From IMG/VR virus record IMGVR_UViG_3300035670_000417, positions 1 through 44,395 of that record: a DNA stretch of 44,395 nt; one strand, written 5' to 3'. A model generated the notes under the pieces. The model was not told the DNA's origin. It ran no database searches and was given only the letters and a program-made list of their open reading frames with translations. Position numbers and translations under genes: made by a program. The DNA is from a virus. Positions 30,463-37,682 of this stretch are shown here, piece by piece. Every line of letters begins with the position of its first letter. Position 1 is the first letter of the stretch.

Positions 30463-30706
30463 GGTCGTGCATCTTGTCCACATACGCAACAAGTGGCAGA
30501 CGCCCACCCAGATGGATGTCGGCCCGCAGTCGATTCGGTTCAATCTCGGTGCGAGGAGATACTGGGTCGACCAAGAATTAGCAGTGCTGGAAATTGTCAA
30601 CGGCGGGCTGGTCGCAACGAACCACTCGAAGTATCTGGCAGGCGTGCTTAAAGGCGGCAAGCGGAATGACGCTGGGGAGTTGGTGTTTCCAGAGGAGGCA
30701 CGCTAA
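30437..30706 (+). CDS. Unknown small beta-rich protein
   Basis: An 89-residue protein with GGAG before ATG 30437. Strand-rich: VGEVVHLVHIRNKWQTPTQ, SIRFNLGARRYWVDQ, AVLEIVNGGLVATNH. No motif recognised. Its stop overlaps the next start by one base (TAATG). Part of a packed cluster of small early genes. Confidence 0.5.
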   Translation: MASKLEVGEVVHLVHIRNKWQTPTQMDVGPQSIRFNLGARRYWVDQELAVLEIVNGGLVATNHSKYLAGVLKGGKRNDAGELVFPEEAR

Positions 30707-31035
30707 TGACCAAGGCACGATGCCGACCAGAATCGAGGAGGGAGCCCAAGTTGGGCATGAGCCTCAACTGTGACCAGCCACGCTACATGCAGCTCACTGA
30801 GTCGCAGCAGGCAATTATCGTCGAGATGCGATCCCAGAAGTACAGTGACGCCGAGATCGCTTTCCGCTTGGGTGTGCATTCCTCGAGCATCAAGGCATTT
30901 TTTCAGAATGGCGGCAAGGTCTACAAGCCCTGCAAAGAGTACAGGTGCAAGGGTTGCGGCTGTACGATTCGCTTGAGGCCTTGCCCCGCGTGTGATGTTA
31001 GAGGAGAGCTTGAACCACGAACGGAGGCACAATGA
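30706..31035 (+). CDS. HTH-plus-zinc-ribbon DNA-binding protein
   Basis: A 109-residue protein. Residues 28-65 read as a helix-turn-helix (TESQQAIIVEMRSQKYSDAE then IAFRLGVHSSSIKAFF), followed by CKGCGCTIRLRPCPAC, a zinc ribbon. The combination suggests a small DNA-binding regulator of early or late phage genes. Overlaps its neighbour by one base. Confidence 0.6.
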   Translation: MTKARCRPESRREPKLGMSLNCDQPRYMQLTESQQAIIVEMRSQKYSDAEIAFRLGVHSSSIKAFFQNGGKVYKPCKEYRCKGCGCTIRLRPCPACDVRGELEPRTEAQ

Positions 31036-31352
31036 ATGGCAGGAAAAAAACTAGTCATCGAAATCCCAGGAAGGCTACCGACCTGGAACGACTTGCTCGG
31101 AATGAACCGCTGGCGACGAATGAAATGCCGGCATTTAGTACACGAGTTGGTATCACGATCAGTGCATTTAGAGTTCGGCAGATCGACACCGATGGATTGG
31201 CTGGCAAAGCGGTCATCGATGGCATTGTTGCTCTCGGAATTATCCGCGACGATTCGGCCAAAGAAGTCGCATGGGTCCACTACGAAGCGTGTACGAAGGT
31301 CAAGAACGAGGACGAGGAAAAGACCGTAATAACCATTGAGGAGGTTGAGTGA
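31036..31352 (+). CDS. RusA-like Holliday junction resolvase split by a -1 frameshift
   Basis: Two overlapping frames together look like one RusA-type nuclease. In frame 1, from ATG 31036 (GGAGG eight bases upstream), the N-terminal KKLVIEIPGRLPTWNDLLGM and NRWRRMKCRHLV are the usual start. In frame 3 (-1 shifted, stop at 31352) the C-terminal catalytic block DTDGLAGKAVIDGIVALGII, then RDDSAKEV, follows and ends TVITIEEVE. Neither frame alone has both halves. The switch lies about 31130-31185. It could be programmed, a mutation, or an assembly error. Confidence 0.6.
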
Positions 31353-31661
31353 ATGGGACGGAAACCAAGAGTCAAAAAAAGCGAAAGGTTAGTCAATGTG
31401 ATGGACCATTTGCTAGTCTACGAGCACGATGATTTCTTTATTCCGAAACTTCCGCAGGTGCCGACGCAGCACCCAGCCGGAAGCCTTGAAAAGATCGAGG
31501 TGATGAGAATGCGGGTTTTGCGCGGCGAGCATCTTTGGCATCCAGACGACAGCCGCAAGCATGTGCAGCTTTACCACAGACCGCAGGATAATCGAGACTA
31601 TTCAATACGGATTTTCGAGACGCGGAAGGTGTTTTCTCAGCGAAAAGGCGTTTTCAACTAA
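31353..31661 (+). CDS. Unknown small phage protein
   Basis: A 102-residue basic protein with GAGGAGG nine bases before ATG. Contains HPAGSLEKIEVMRMRVLRGE and HLWHPDDSRK, a pattern I have seen only as an uncharacterised phage protein, probably binding nucleic acid. Role unknown. Confidence 0.5.
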   Translation: MGRKPRVKKSERLVNVMDHLLVYEHDDFFIPKLPQVPTQHPAGSLEKIEVMRMRVLRGEHLWHPDDSRKHVQLYHRPQDNRDYSIRIFETRKVFSQRKGVFN

Positions 31662-31743
31662 TGCGAAATTTGGGCTAATTTGCCTATCTACCGCCTAACG
31701 CTAAGTCGCATCGGTGCCAACAATTGCGGACGGAGGCACCACG

Positions 31744-32010
31744 ATGCACGTCCTGCTGTGCGGAAAAAAATGGCGGCTGAGGTTTGCACCGCTACGCAAT
31801 GTACGCGGAGACTGCGACCCGCCGCATGCCTCTCGTAAAGAGATCCGCATTGCATCGGGACAATCGCAGATTGACGAGCTGGATACCTGCCTTCATGAAT
31901 TTCTCCACGCTATCGACTGGCAACGCGACGAGGCTCATGTGGCCGAGGCGGCCACCGACATAGCGAGGATTCTCTACAGACTTGGGTGGAGGCGAACCAG
32001 TGGCGAGTGA
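31744..32010 (+). CDS. HExxH metallopeptidase-like small protein
   Basis: An 88-residue protein from ATG 31744 (GGAGG nine bases upstream; the frame is open to 31714). CLHEFLHAID contains the zinc-binding HExxH motif, with E and A downstream (AHVAEAATDIARILYRLG) as in small ImmA/SprT-like metallopeptidases. An ImmA-type anti-repressor role would suit a temperate phage, but that is inference; the protein is very short. Confidence 0.6.
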   Translation: MHVLLCGKKWRLRFAPLRNVRGDCDPPHASRKEIRIASGQSQIDELDTCLHEFLHAIDWQRDEAHVAEAATDIARILYRLGWRRTSGE

Positions 32011-32986
32011 ACTGCTTGAGCGTGCAAGAGAACTAGTTAAAAAATTCCCAGACGCACCGAGTCGAACGCTAGCAAGGAAGCTGGCTCTGGAAAATAAGAT
32101 CACGCTTGAGTCGGCTCGCGACCGAATCAGGACGGCACGCGGCACTAAGGGCAGAGCCTTGCGGCAGGAGTGCAAGCCGGTAGTGCCAGTCAAAAAGGGC
32201 AAGGCTGGTGCATCGCCGAAGATGCCGCCGAGCTTGGCTGAGCCTTGGATACCGCACATCGTCAACGGAAAGCGTGTAGCAATAATCTCGGACTTGCACG
32301 TGCCATTTCATAGCGAGCTTGCCGTTGGTGCTGCGGTCGCTCATCTTAAGAGCCTCAAGCCAGATACGCTGCTAATCAATGGCGATCTATGTGATTTCTA
32401 CAGTATTTCTCGGTGGCAGAAGAACCCCAAGTTTCGCAATTTTAAGCTGGAGCTTGAGTCGATACGCCAAATGCTCGGATGGCTTAGATCGCAGTTTAAG
32501 AACTGCGAAATAGTCATGAAGGCTGGCAACCACGAGGAAAGATACGATCACTGGCTGTGGAACCACGCACCGGAGATTTCAGAGTGCGAGGAAATGCGAC
32601 TAGAAAACTGGCTTAAGCTAGACGAAAACGGAATTGCTTATGTCGCTGATAAGCGTCCTGTCATGTGCGGAAAACTGCCGGTGTTACATGGCCATGAGTT
32701 ACCGAACGGTATTAGCTCTCCCGTGAATGTCGCTCGTGGTGCTTACATGCGGACAGCTCACACTATCTTAGTCGGCCACGGCCACAGAACTTCAATGCAC
32801 ACAGAGCCAGACATGTTCAAAAACGAGGTGTGTTGCTGGTCGCTCGGATGCTTATGCGACCTCTCGCCGGACTACGCGAGAATTAATAAGTGGGACCACT
32901 CATGCGGGTTCGTGACCGTTGCCGACGATTTGTCTTTTGAAGTTGCCGCTTTTCGCATAACCAAGGCAGGCAAGATTCGTCGGTGA
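32000..32986 (+). CDS. Metallophosphoesterase (calcineurin-like)
   Basis: A 328-residue protein from GTG 32000 (GGAGG seven bases upstream). Residues 1-80 are a basic HTH-like N-terminal region. The dimetal site follows: ISDLHVPFH (DxH), NGDLCDFYS (GDxxD), AGNHEERYD (GNHE), then LHGHELP and VGHGHRTSMH (GHxH). Such phage enzymes cleave phosphodiesters or nucleotides; the DNA-binding-like leader suggests a nucleic acid substrate. Confidence 0.85.
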   Translation: MASELLERARELVKKFPDAPSRTLARKLALENKITLESARDRIRTARGTKGRALRQECKPVVPVKKGKAGASPKMPPSLAEPWIPHIVNGKRVAIISDLHVPFHSELAVGAAVAHLKSLKPDTLLINGDLCDFYSISRWQKNPKFRNFKLELESIRQMLGWLRSQFKNCEIVMKAGNHEERYDHWLWNHAPEISECEEMRLENWLKLDENGIAYVADKRPVMCGKLPVLHGHELPNGISSPVNVARGAYMRTAHTILVGHGHRTSMHTEPDMFKNEVCCWSLGCLCDLSPDYARINKWDHSCGFVTVADDLSFEVAAFRITKAGKIRR

Positions 32987-32993
32987 GTTTACA

Positions 32994-33068
32994 ATGACGA
33001 ACAGCCAGGGCGGTTACGACGCCCCGGCTGTTCTAACCATATCAAACCTATCATGGAGGTTCTACTAA
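32994..33068 (+). CDS. Short leader ORF coupled to the homing endonuclease
   Basis: A 24-codon frame starts at ATG 32994 and its TAA overlaps the ATG of the endonuclease (TAATG at 33066-33070). Most of it lies within the strong hairpin at 32999-33033. It may be a translational attenuator or coupling leader; it could also be chance. No independent evidence for the peptide. Confidence 0.3.
   Translation: MTNSQGGYDAPAVLTISNLSWRFY
32999..33033 (+). promoter_or_regulatory. Strong stem-loop between phosphoesterase and endonuclease
   Basis: GAACAGCC-A-GGGCG pairs with CGCCC-C-GGCTGTTC: fourteen pairs with one internal mismatch. No T run follows, so it is not a standard intrinsic terminator. It might limit expression of the downstream endonuclease. 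Confidence 0.6.
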
Positions 33069-33865
33069 TGGCTGTCTTGGATTCTAGCATATGCGACTGG
33101 TGTGGTAATGCTTTCACTAAGTCAGGCAACCAAAAACGATGTAGTAAGCGATGTTCCTACCTTGCAGAAAGGAGCAGATCGTCACAACGCGAGTCGATTA
33201 AAAGCGAAGAATATAAAGAAGTCAAGCGTGAGAAAGTTCGTCAATGGAAGGAGAGAAATAAAGCTAGGGTAAAGCAGTCCAGCGCTGAGTACCGAGAAAA
33301 AAACAGGGAATCATTGAAAGAAAAAGGAAAAAAATATGTTTACCCTAAAGAGCTTATTTTAAGTAGACATAAGCAGTGGAGAGACGCAAATAGATCCCGT
33401 ATAGCTGGCTATCGCCATAAGATGGCTGAGAGTGGAAAACTAACAGAATGTAATAGAAGATATCAAAAAGAAAGGACTAAATCTGACCCCGTGTATAGGC
33501 TAACCAAAGTTTTACGCGCACGAGTGAAGGCGGCACTTATTAAGGCGTCAGTATCTAAATCGGGCAAGACATTTGATTTGCTCGGGATGAGCGGAAAAGA
33601 TTTTATGGAGTATCTTTTATCGCATCGATCCTGCAGAAAACACTTTACGGCAGAAAATTATGGAACAGTTTGGGTGGTCGACCATATAAGACCAATATCT
33701 TCATTTGACCTGAGCTCTAAAGAGCAGCAATCTGCTGCGTTCCATTTCACCAACTGCCAGCCGCTATCTAAAGATGAAAACGCCCGTAAGGGAAATTACT
33801 GGAATGGCTACTGGTGGCAAAACGGGAAACCATTCGTCTGGCCGTGCGTAGTGCGAAAATCTTAA
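33068..33865 (+). CDS. HNH homing endonuclease
   Basis: A 265-residue protein. ATG 33068 has GGAGG nine bases upstream; the ATG at 33053 is part of that site. N-terminal zinc ribbon CDWCGNAFTKSGNQKRCSKR, then a long Arg/Lys/Glu helical DNA-binding region, and a C-terminal HNH nuclease: WVVDHIRPISSFDL with paired Asp-His, and FTNCQPLSKDENARKGN. Codon use is clearly A-rich compared with the neighbours, a sign of recent arrival as a selfish element. Confidence 0.85.
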   Translation: MAVLDSSICDWCGNAFTKSGNQKRCSKRCSYLAERSRSSQRESIKSEEYKEVKREKVRQWKERNKARVKQSSAEYREKNRESLKEKGKKYVYPKELILSRHKQWRDANRSRIAGYRHKMAESGKLTECNRRYQKERTKSDPVYRLTKVLRARVKAALIKASVSKSGKTFDLLGMSGKDFMEYLLSHRSCRKHFTAENYGTVWVVDHIRPISSFDLSSKEQQSAAFHFTNCQPLSKDENARKGNYWNGYWWQNGKPFVWPCVVRKS

Positions 33866-33935
33866 CCCATCAGGCTTTTGCTAACTTTTCATAGGCCAGA
33901 TAATTCTAGGCAAACCTTCACGGGGGGGCCTTGGC

Positions 33936-34100
33936 ATGTTCGAAATCCTGGTTGGAGCAGCACTCGGCGTGCGGATCGCGGCAACAGCGTCATGCGATTT
34001 GGTCGAGATCAACCATTGCCACGGAGCGGACGGCGAGCACCAGTTCACTCAGTTGATCGCTTGGGATTATTCGCCTAAGTACGGCAGATTTGACGCTTAG
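33936..34100 (+). CDS. Small hydrophobic protein
   Basis: A 54-residue frame from ATG 33936 with a G-rich stretch (33921-33927) as possible ribosome site. The opening FEILVGAALGVRIAATASC is hydrophobic and could be a signal or membrane segment; the rest holds HCHGADGEHQF. Its short length and the absence of homologues I can name keep confidence modest. Confidence 0.4.
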   Translation: MFEILVGAALGVRIAATASCDLVEINHCHGADGEHQFTQLIAWDYSPKYGRFDA

Positions 34101-34109
34101 GCTTGGCTG

Positions 34110-34277
34110 ATGGTTGAGTCGTTCGACCGACTGCCGATGAGCGTGGTGGTCAATACTCGGGATGGCCAGCGGTCGTGCGTCAGGTGTAAGTACTTCCGCG
34201 AGACTTGGACTCGCCACGATCCAGAGCGTGAAAACGCAAAGTTGTTCAATCCGTCAATGAGACGAAAGGTGTTTTGA
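34110..34277 (+). CDS. Small unknown protein
   Basis: A 55-residue frame from ATG 34110. Contains SVVVNTRDGQRSCVRCKYFRE and a charged tail; CVRC may bind metal. It ends just before the holin-like gene. No clear ribosome site. Could be a real small protein or a chance frame. Confidence 0.4.
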   Translation: MVESFDRLPMSVVVNTRDGQRSCVRCKYFRETWTRHDPERENAKLFNPSMRRKVF

Positions 34278-34279
34278 TC

Positions 34280-34474
34280 ATGTCGGCAATCTTCAAAAGC
34301 AAGCGTTTCTGGCTGGCTGTTGGTTCGGCAGTTACCGTCGTCCTAAAAGATTACCTGCCGATTTCTGAGGAGCAGGTTCAGCAAATCGTGCTGGTCGTAG
34401 CAGCGTGGATTGTCGGCGATTCGCTGCGTCAAACGACCCCAGAGAAAGCGAGATTCAAAAGCAATGTCAGGTAA
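34280..34474 (+). CDS. Small membrane protein, holin-like
   Basis: A 64-residue protein with two hydrophobic segments (FWLAVGSAVTVVLKDYL and QIVLVVAAWIVGDSL) split by a short polar turn, and a charged C-terminus. The size and topology resemble class II holins, and it opens the lysis-like cluster. No direct lysis motif, so this is an inference from topology and position. Confidence 0.5.
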   Translation: MSAIFKSKRFWLAVGSAVTVVLKDYLPISEEQVQQIVLVVAAWIVGDSLRQTTPEKARFKSNVR

Positions 34475-34733
34475 AACATTTCGTTCGGTTATTCGCGAGT
34501 GTGCCAAGGAAGGCGACTTGAATTTGGCTCAGCGGGCTAAGTTGCGAATTATTCTGCGGCTGCGTCCTGATGTGCTTGAGCGTGAGATTTTTAACCAGGC
34601 ACAGGTCGAGGGTGTGATTCCGACCAGTGCCATGCTTGACGACGATTTGGGTTCGGTCGACTGGGCTGCACTGGCTGAGTTTATCAAAGAGATCCTTCCC
34701 GCAATCCTGCAAATCATTTCCCTTTTTTTATGA
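34464..34733 (+). CDS. Unknown small protein, lysis region
   Basis: An 89-residue protein from ATG 34464. N-terminal half is basic and helical (RSVIRECAKEGDLNLAQRAK), C-terminal half acidic and ends in a hydrophobic helix FIKEILPAILQIISLFL, which could sit in the membrane. Overlaps both neighbours (ATGA at 34730). May partner the holin-like protein. Confidence 0.45.
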   Translation: MSGKTFRSVIRECAKEGDLNLAQRAKLRIILRLRPDVLEREIFNQAQVEGVIPTSAMLDDDLGSVDWAALAEFIKEILPAILQIISLFL

Positions 34734-35227
34734 CCAACCCATACCTGGAAGAAGACGAGTCACAGCCGTCGCCGATTGATTCCGACACGGTAAAAAAATT
34801 ACCGTGGCAGTGGATCACGCTGGCAATTGCTGTTGCTGGTTTATTTTTTCCGATGGGTTCGTGCGACTTTGGCGACTTGCCAATACCTGTACCTCCGTTT
34901 GTAGAGCCGATAGTAGACCCGGCGAAGACTGAAGGTAGCTGGGTTGTGGTCGTCGAGGAGAGTGAAGATCGAACGCCAGCGATTGCCAAGGTGTTGGGCG
35001 ACACGAATTGGTGGCGGTCGCTGGAGCAACGAGGTCTGAAGTGGCGGCACTACGACGACGACGCAGCGGAGGCAAAGCCCTATCTCAAGATCGCGTCTGA
35101 AGTGGGCACGCCAGCGGTCATCGTGATTGGCGGCCAAGGCGAGCTTCAGAGTAAGGTGCTCGCAAAATTTACGCTTGGCACCAAGGAAGAACTCGATGCA
35201 AAAATCAAGGAGGTTACTGCACGATGA
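34730..35227 (+). CDS. Membrane-anchored protein with thioredoxin-like tail
   Basis: A 165-residue protein: cytoplasmic N-terminus, one transmembrane helix (WITLAIAVAGLFFPMG), a proline-rich linker, and an alpha/beta domain with VVVVEESEDRTPAIAKVLG and GTPAVIVIGGQGELQSK that looks thioredoxin-like but lacks CxxC. Probably faces the periplasm. The role is unknown; association with lysis or envelope is inferred from neighbours. Confidence 0.5.
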   Translation: MTNPYLEEDESQPSPIDSDTVKKLPWQWITLAIAVAGLFFPMGSCDFGDLPIPVPPFVEPIVDPAKTEGSWVVVVEESEDRTPAIAKVLGDTNWWRSLEQRGLKWRHYDDDAAEAKPYLKIASEVGTPAVIVIGGQGELQSKVLAKFTLGTKEELDAKIKEVTAR

Positions 35228-36057
35228 GCGGTCCACTTGATGTATGTCCAGGGATTCACGTCAACGGCGAGTTGCGGCTGCTTGGATTGACCAAGCACTC
35301 AATGACGACATCGCTACCGAGGTACGCTCAGGCAGGGCCGAACTGGACGCTAGAGCAAATCTTGCAGGTCATCACCGATACGAGTTGGACGCCTGCGGTC
35401 GAGGTGTTTGGCGATTCGTGGGTCAAAGACCAGGATGGTCGCGGAGCATGTGCTGGCTACGCAGCGGCATCGGCTCTTGAGCGTGCCAGGGCCAAGCGTG
35501 GACTGGCCTACGTCGAGCTTAGCGGTGACGGTGCTTATGCTGCGGTCAATGATGGACGCGATGCAGGCAGCGGCCTTGAGGAGAACATGGTCAACATCCG
35601 AGACAACGGTATACCGCCAGCGTCTGAAGTGCCACGCTGGGAGTTTCGCAAATCCAAGATACCAGCCAAAGCCTACCAGGAAGCTAAACGCTTCCGAGGT
35701 TTTGAGTGCTTCGCTGTTCGCACCGAGATCGAATTAGCTTCGGCATTGGCAGCAGGCTTCGTAACGGTCGTGGCTGTCCACGCTGGCAACGGCGGTCGCT
35801 CACCAGACGGCCTTGTCGATTGGTCCAACGGCGTTGGAAACCACAGCGTCGTGGTCGATGACATTCGCTACCGCCAAAACACTCTTGAGTTCCAGACGGC
35901 TAATAGCTGGGGGTTACGTTGGGGTGAACGTGGCCGTGGTTGGCTGCGTTGGAAAAACCACTTCAGCAACCCGATTCGCTATCACATGTTTTACGCAATT
36001 CGCAGCACGATAGACGACTCTGAGTCTGACAATCCACCCGAACCAAAAGAGGCTTGA
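35224..36057 (+). CDS. Papain-like (C1 family) cysteine peptidase
   Basis: A 277-residue protein with the three papain landmarks: QDGRGACAGYAAASALE (Gln and nucleophile Cys), GVGNHSVVVDDI (catalytic His), and TANSWGLRWGERGRGWLRW (catalytic Asn and the typical Gly-rich end). Length fits a C1 peptidase without a propeptide. In the lysis-like region it may cut envelope protein or peptidoglycan peptide bonds, or a virion protein. Overlaps the previous gene by four bases. Confidence 0.8.
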   Translation: MSGPLDVCPGIHVNGELRLLGLTKHSMTTSLPRYAQAGPNWTLEQILQVITDTSWTPAVEVFGDSWVKDQDGRGACAGYAAASALERARAKRGLAYVELSGDGAYAAVNDGRDAGSGLEENMVNIRDNGIPPASEVPRWEFRKSKIPAKAYQEAKRFRGFECFAVRTEIELASALAAGFVTVVAVHAGNGGRSPDGLVDWSNGVGNHSVVVDDIRYRQNTLEFQTANSWGLRWGERGRGWLRWKNHFSNPIRYHMFYAIRSTIDDSESDNPPEPKEA

Positions 36058-36059
36058 TT

Positions 36060-36557
36060 ATGTTTCGTTCTGCCATTGCCGCTTTAGTTGTCGTGATGAT
36101 TAGCTACACGATTTTTCAGCAGCCAGCTAGCCAGTCTGTAGCGTTGCCACCTTGCGATGCTCAGTCGTCGCAGATGGTTAGCTTGCCGGTCGTGGTTCCG
36201 CAAAAATTTGAGATGGTCGTGCCTGCCGATTGTCCCGATGGTAAGTGCCCACTACAGCCCAAAGCGTCACAGGTGGTTGTCAGTTCCGCACATTCACGCG
36301 GTCAGTGGTCGTATCCTGGTGACATTCAGTCACACATGGCATCAACGCATGGTGTGAATGTGTCTGGCATGTCGCTACAGCAAGCAGAGACGCTCCACAG
36401 CCAACTGCATCAGCAGAACGTGACCTACGCAAGGACGACCTCGACAGTTCGCTACACGAGAGCAGCACCAGCGCGACGAGTCGTCACGGCACCTGTGCGG
36501 TTTATCGTTAATCGGCAGCCGGTTCGCAGCGTCCTGCGTCGTGTGTTCTGTCGCTAG
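36060..36557 (+). CDS. Secreted or membrane-anchored small protein
   Basis: A 165-residue protein from ATG 36060 with a signal-anchor (SAIAALVVVMISYTIF) and then a Pro/Ser/Gln-rich chain with CPDGKCPLQP and a basic Arg-rich end. Envelope or spanin-like role possible. Follows the peptidase directly. Family unknown. Confidence 0.45.
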   Translation: MFRSAIAALVVVMISYTIFQQPASQSVALPPCDAQSSQMVSLPVVVPQKFEMVVPADCPDGKCPLQPKASQVVVSSAHSRGQWSYPGDIQSHMASTHGVNVSGMSLQQAETLHSQLHQQNVTYARTTSTVRYTRAAPARRVVTAPVRFIVNRQPVRSVLRRVFCR

Positions 36558-36591
36558 GGTTCCCGGTCACGCACTCGGAAAGAATTATGCC

Positions 36592-36879
36592 ATGCAGCCC
36601 GATCTTATTGCATCTATTACATCTAGTCTTGGTGTTGTCGGTGCTCTTGTTTGGTATCTCTATCACAACACCACGCGGACCATACCGGACCTGACAGATC
36701 GTTATACATCGAGCATCGATAAGATTAGTCAGAACTTTGCAGAGACGCTGAAAGAAGAACGCAGTTATAGGAAGCAGGAAATATCAAGCCTGCAGCAGTG
36801 GATCAAGTCAGAAGCTAGCTGTAAGTACAACCAAGACATGCATAACCGAGTCATAGAAATAAAAGATAACCATCAGTGA
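36592..36879 (+). CDS. Small membrane protein with coiled coil (Rz- or holin-like)
   Basis: A 95-residue protein from ATG 36592: one transmembrane helix (LGVVGALVWYLYHNTT) followed by a coiled coil (IDKISQNFAETLKEERSYRK). This topology is shared by i-spanins and by many phage accessory membrane proteins. Position in the lysis region fits. Identity not proven. Confidence 0.5.
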   Translation: MQPDLIASITSSLGVVGALVWYLYHNTTRTIPDLTDRYTSSIDKISQNFAETLKEERSYRKQEISSLQQWIKSEASCKYNQDMHNRVIEIKDNHQ

Positions 36880-37682
36880 AACCAATTTACTTTGATTCAT
36901 CAATCGAAGGCTTTTCTTCAATCCCAGACTTCGAGTCTTTGGGCTTCGCTCGTTCTACGCTTGTGACGGCCTGGGGACTCTTCGCTAGCATTGGCAATCA
37001 GTACGACGACGACCACATCGACCTGGAAGTCTGCAAGCGAGTCGCGAACGATAAGACATATTGGAAAGGCCGAGAGACGCACGCGATTACGCTCAATGAA
37101 GAGTGGCTAGAGTGGAATAGTGCGGACCTGCCGAAAAACGACCACATCCATGACCAACTGATTGGCGCGGTGAAGATTTATCGCATGGCTCATCCAGGTA
37201 AAGCCATTGGCTACTACGCGAGAATGCCAATCACCGACTACTGGACACCGCAAAAGCCAGCCAGCGATCCTGCTTGGGCTGTGTGGCGGAAAGCAAATCG
37301 TCAGGTCGACAACAATTTACACGATGGTGATCTGTCCGTAGTCGCTAAGGGGCCAGCATGCTACGTGGATCGCGTGTTTCCATCGCTGTACATGCACTAC
37401 GCACTACCTGCGAATATGCCGCAGTACAAGCGGTACGTCGATGCGATGTTGATCGAGGCGGCAACGTACCGCAAGCCAATTATCGCGTACCTCAGCCCGC
37501 AGCAGCAGACTGATACTTTCCCGATGTTCCCGCGTGAGTCATGGCGAGAGATGCTCAGGTACGTCTACGGTCATCCGCTGGTGGATGGCGTGAGCGTGTT
37601 CGTGCTGCCGCTGGGTGACAAGAAGTGGGATGAGTCAGCGGAATGGTGGTTGGAAGTCAAGCAGCTTAGGAGTGAGCAATAA
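36876..37682 (+). CDS. Putative TIM-barrel glycoside hydrolase-like protein
   Basis: A 268-residue protein from GTG 36876 (GTGA overlap). Strand-helix repeats with ITLNEEWLEWNS (Glu-rich turn that could hold catalytic residues), KAIGYYARMPITDYW, YVDRVFPSLYMHYAL and YRKPIIAYLSPQQQ resemble a TIM-barrel of hyaluronidase-like hydrolases. If right, it could degrade host surface polysaccharide before fibre binding. Confidence is low because similarity is by pattern only. Confidence 0.4.
   Translation: MKPIYFDSSIEGFSSIPDFESLGFARSTLVTAWGLFASIGNQYDDDHIDLEVCKRVANDKTYWKGRETHAITLNEEWLEWNSADLPKNDHIHDQLIGAVKIYRMAHPGKAIGYYARMPITDYWTPQKPASDPAWAVWRKANRQVDNNLHDGDLSVVAKGPACYVDRVFPSLYMHYALPANMPQYKRYVDAMLIEAATYRKPIIAYLSPQQQTDTFPMFPRESWREMLRYVYGHPLVDGVSVFVLPLGDKKWDESAEWWLEVKQLRSEQ

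Noticed and set aside
31044-31050. A7 tract as the site of the RusA frameshift
   Set aside because: The family-like N-terminal sequence continues in the original frame for about 40 residues after it, so the shift must occur later.
31690-31743. GCCTAAC near 31700 fits the attC R'' consensus
   Set aside because: No partner GTTRRRY arm or foldable stem within 150 bases; phage early genes continue on both sides.
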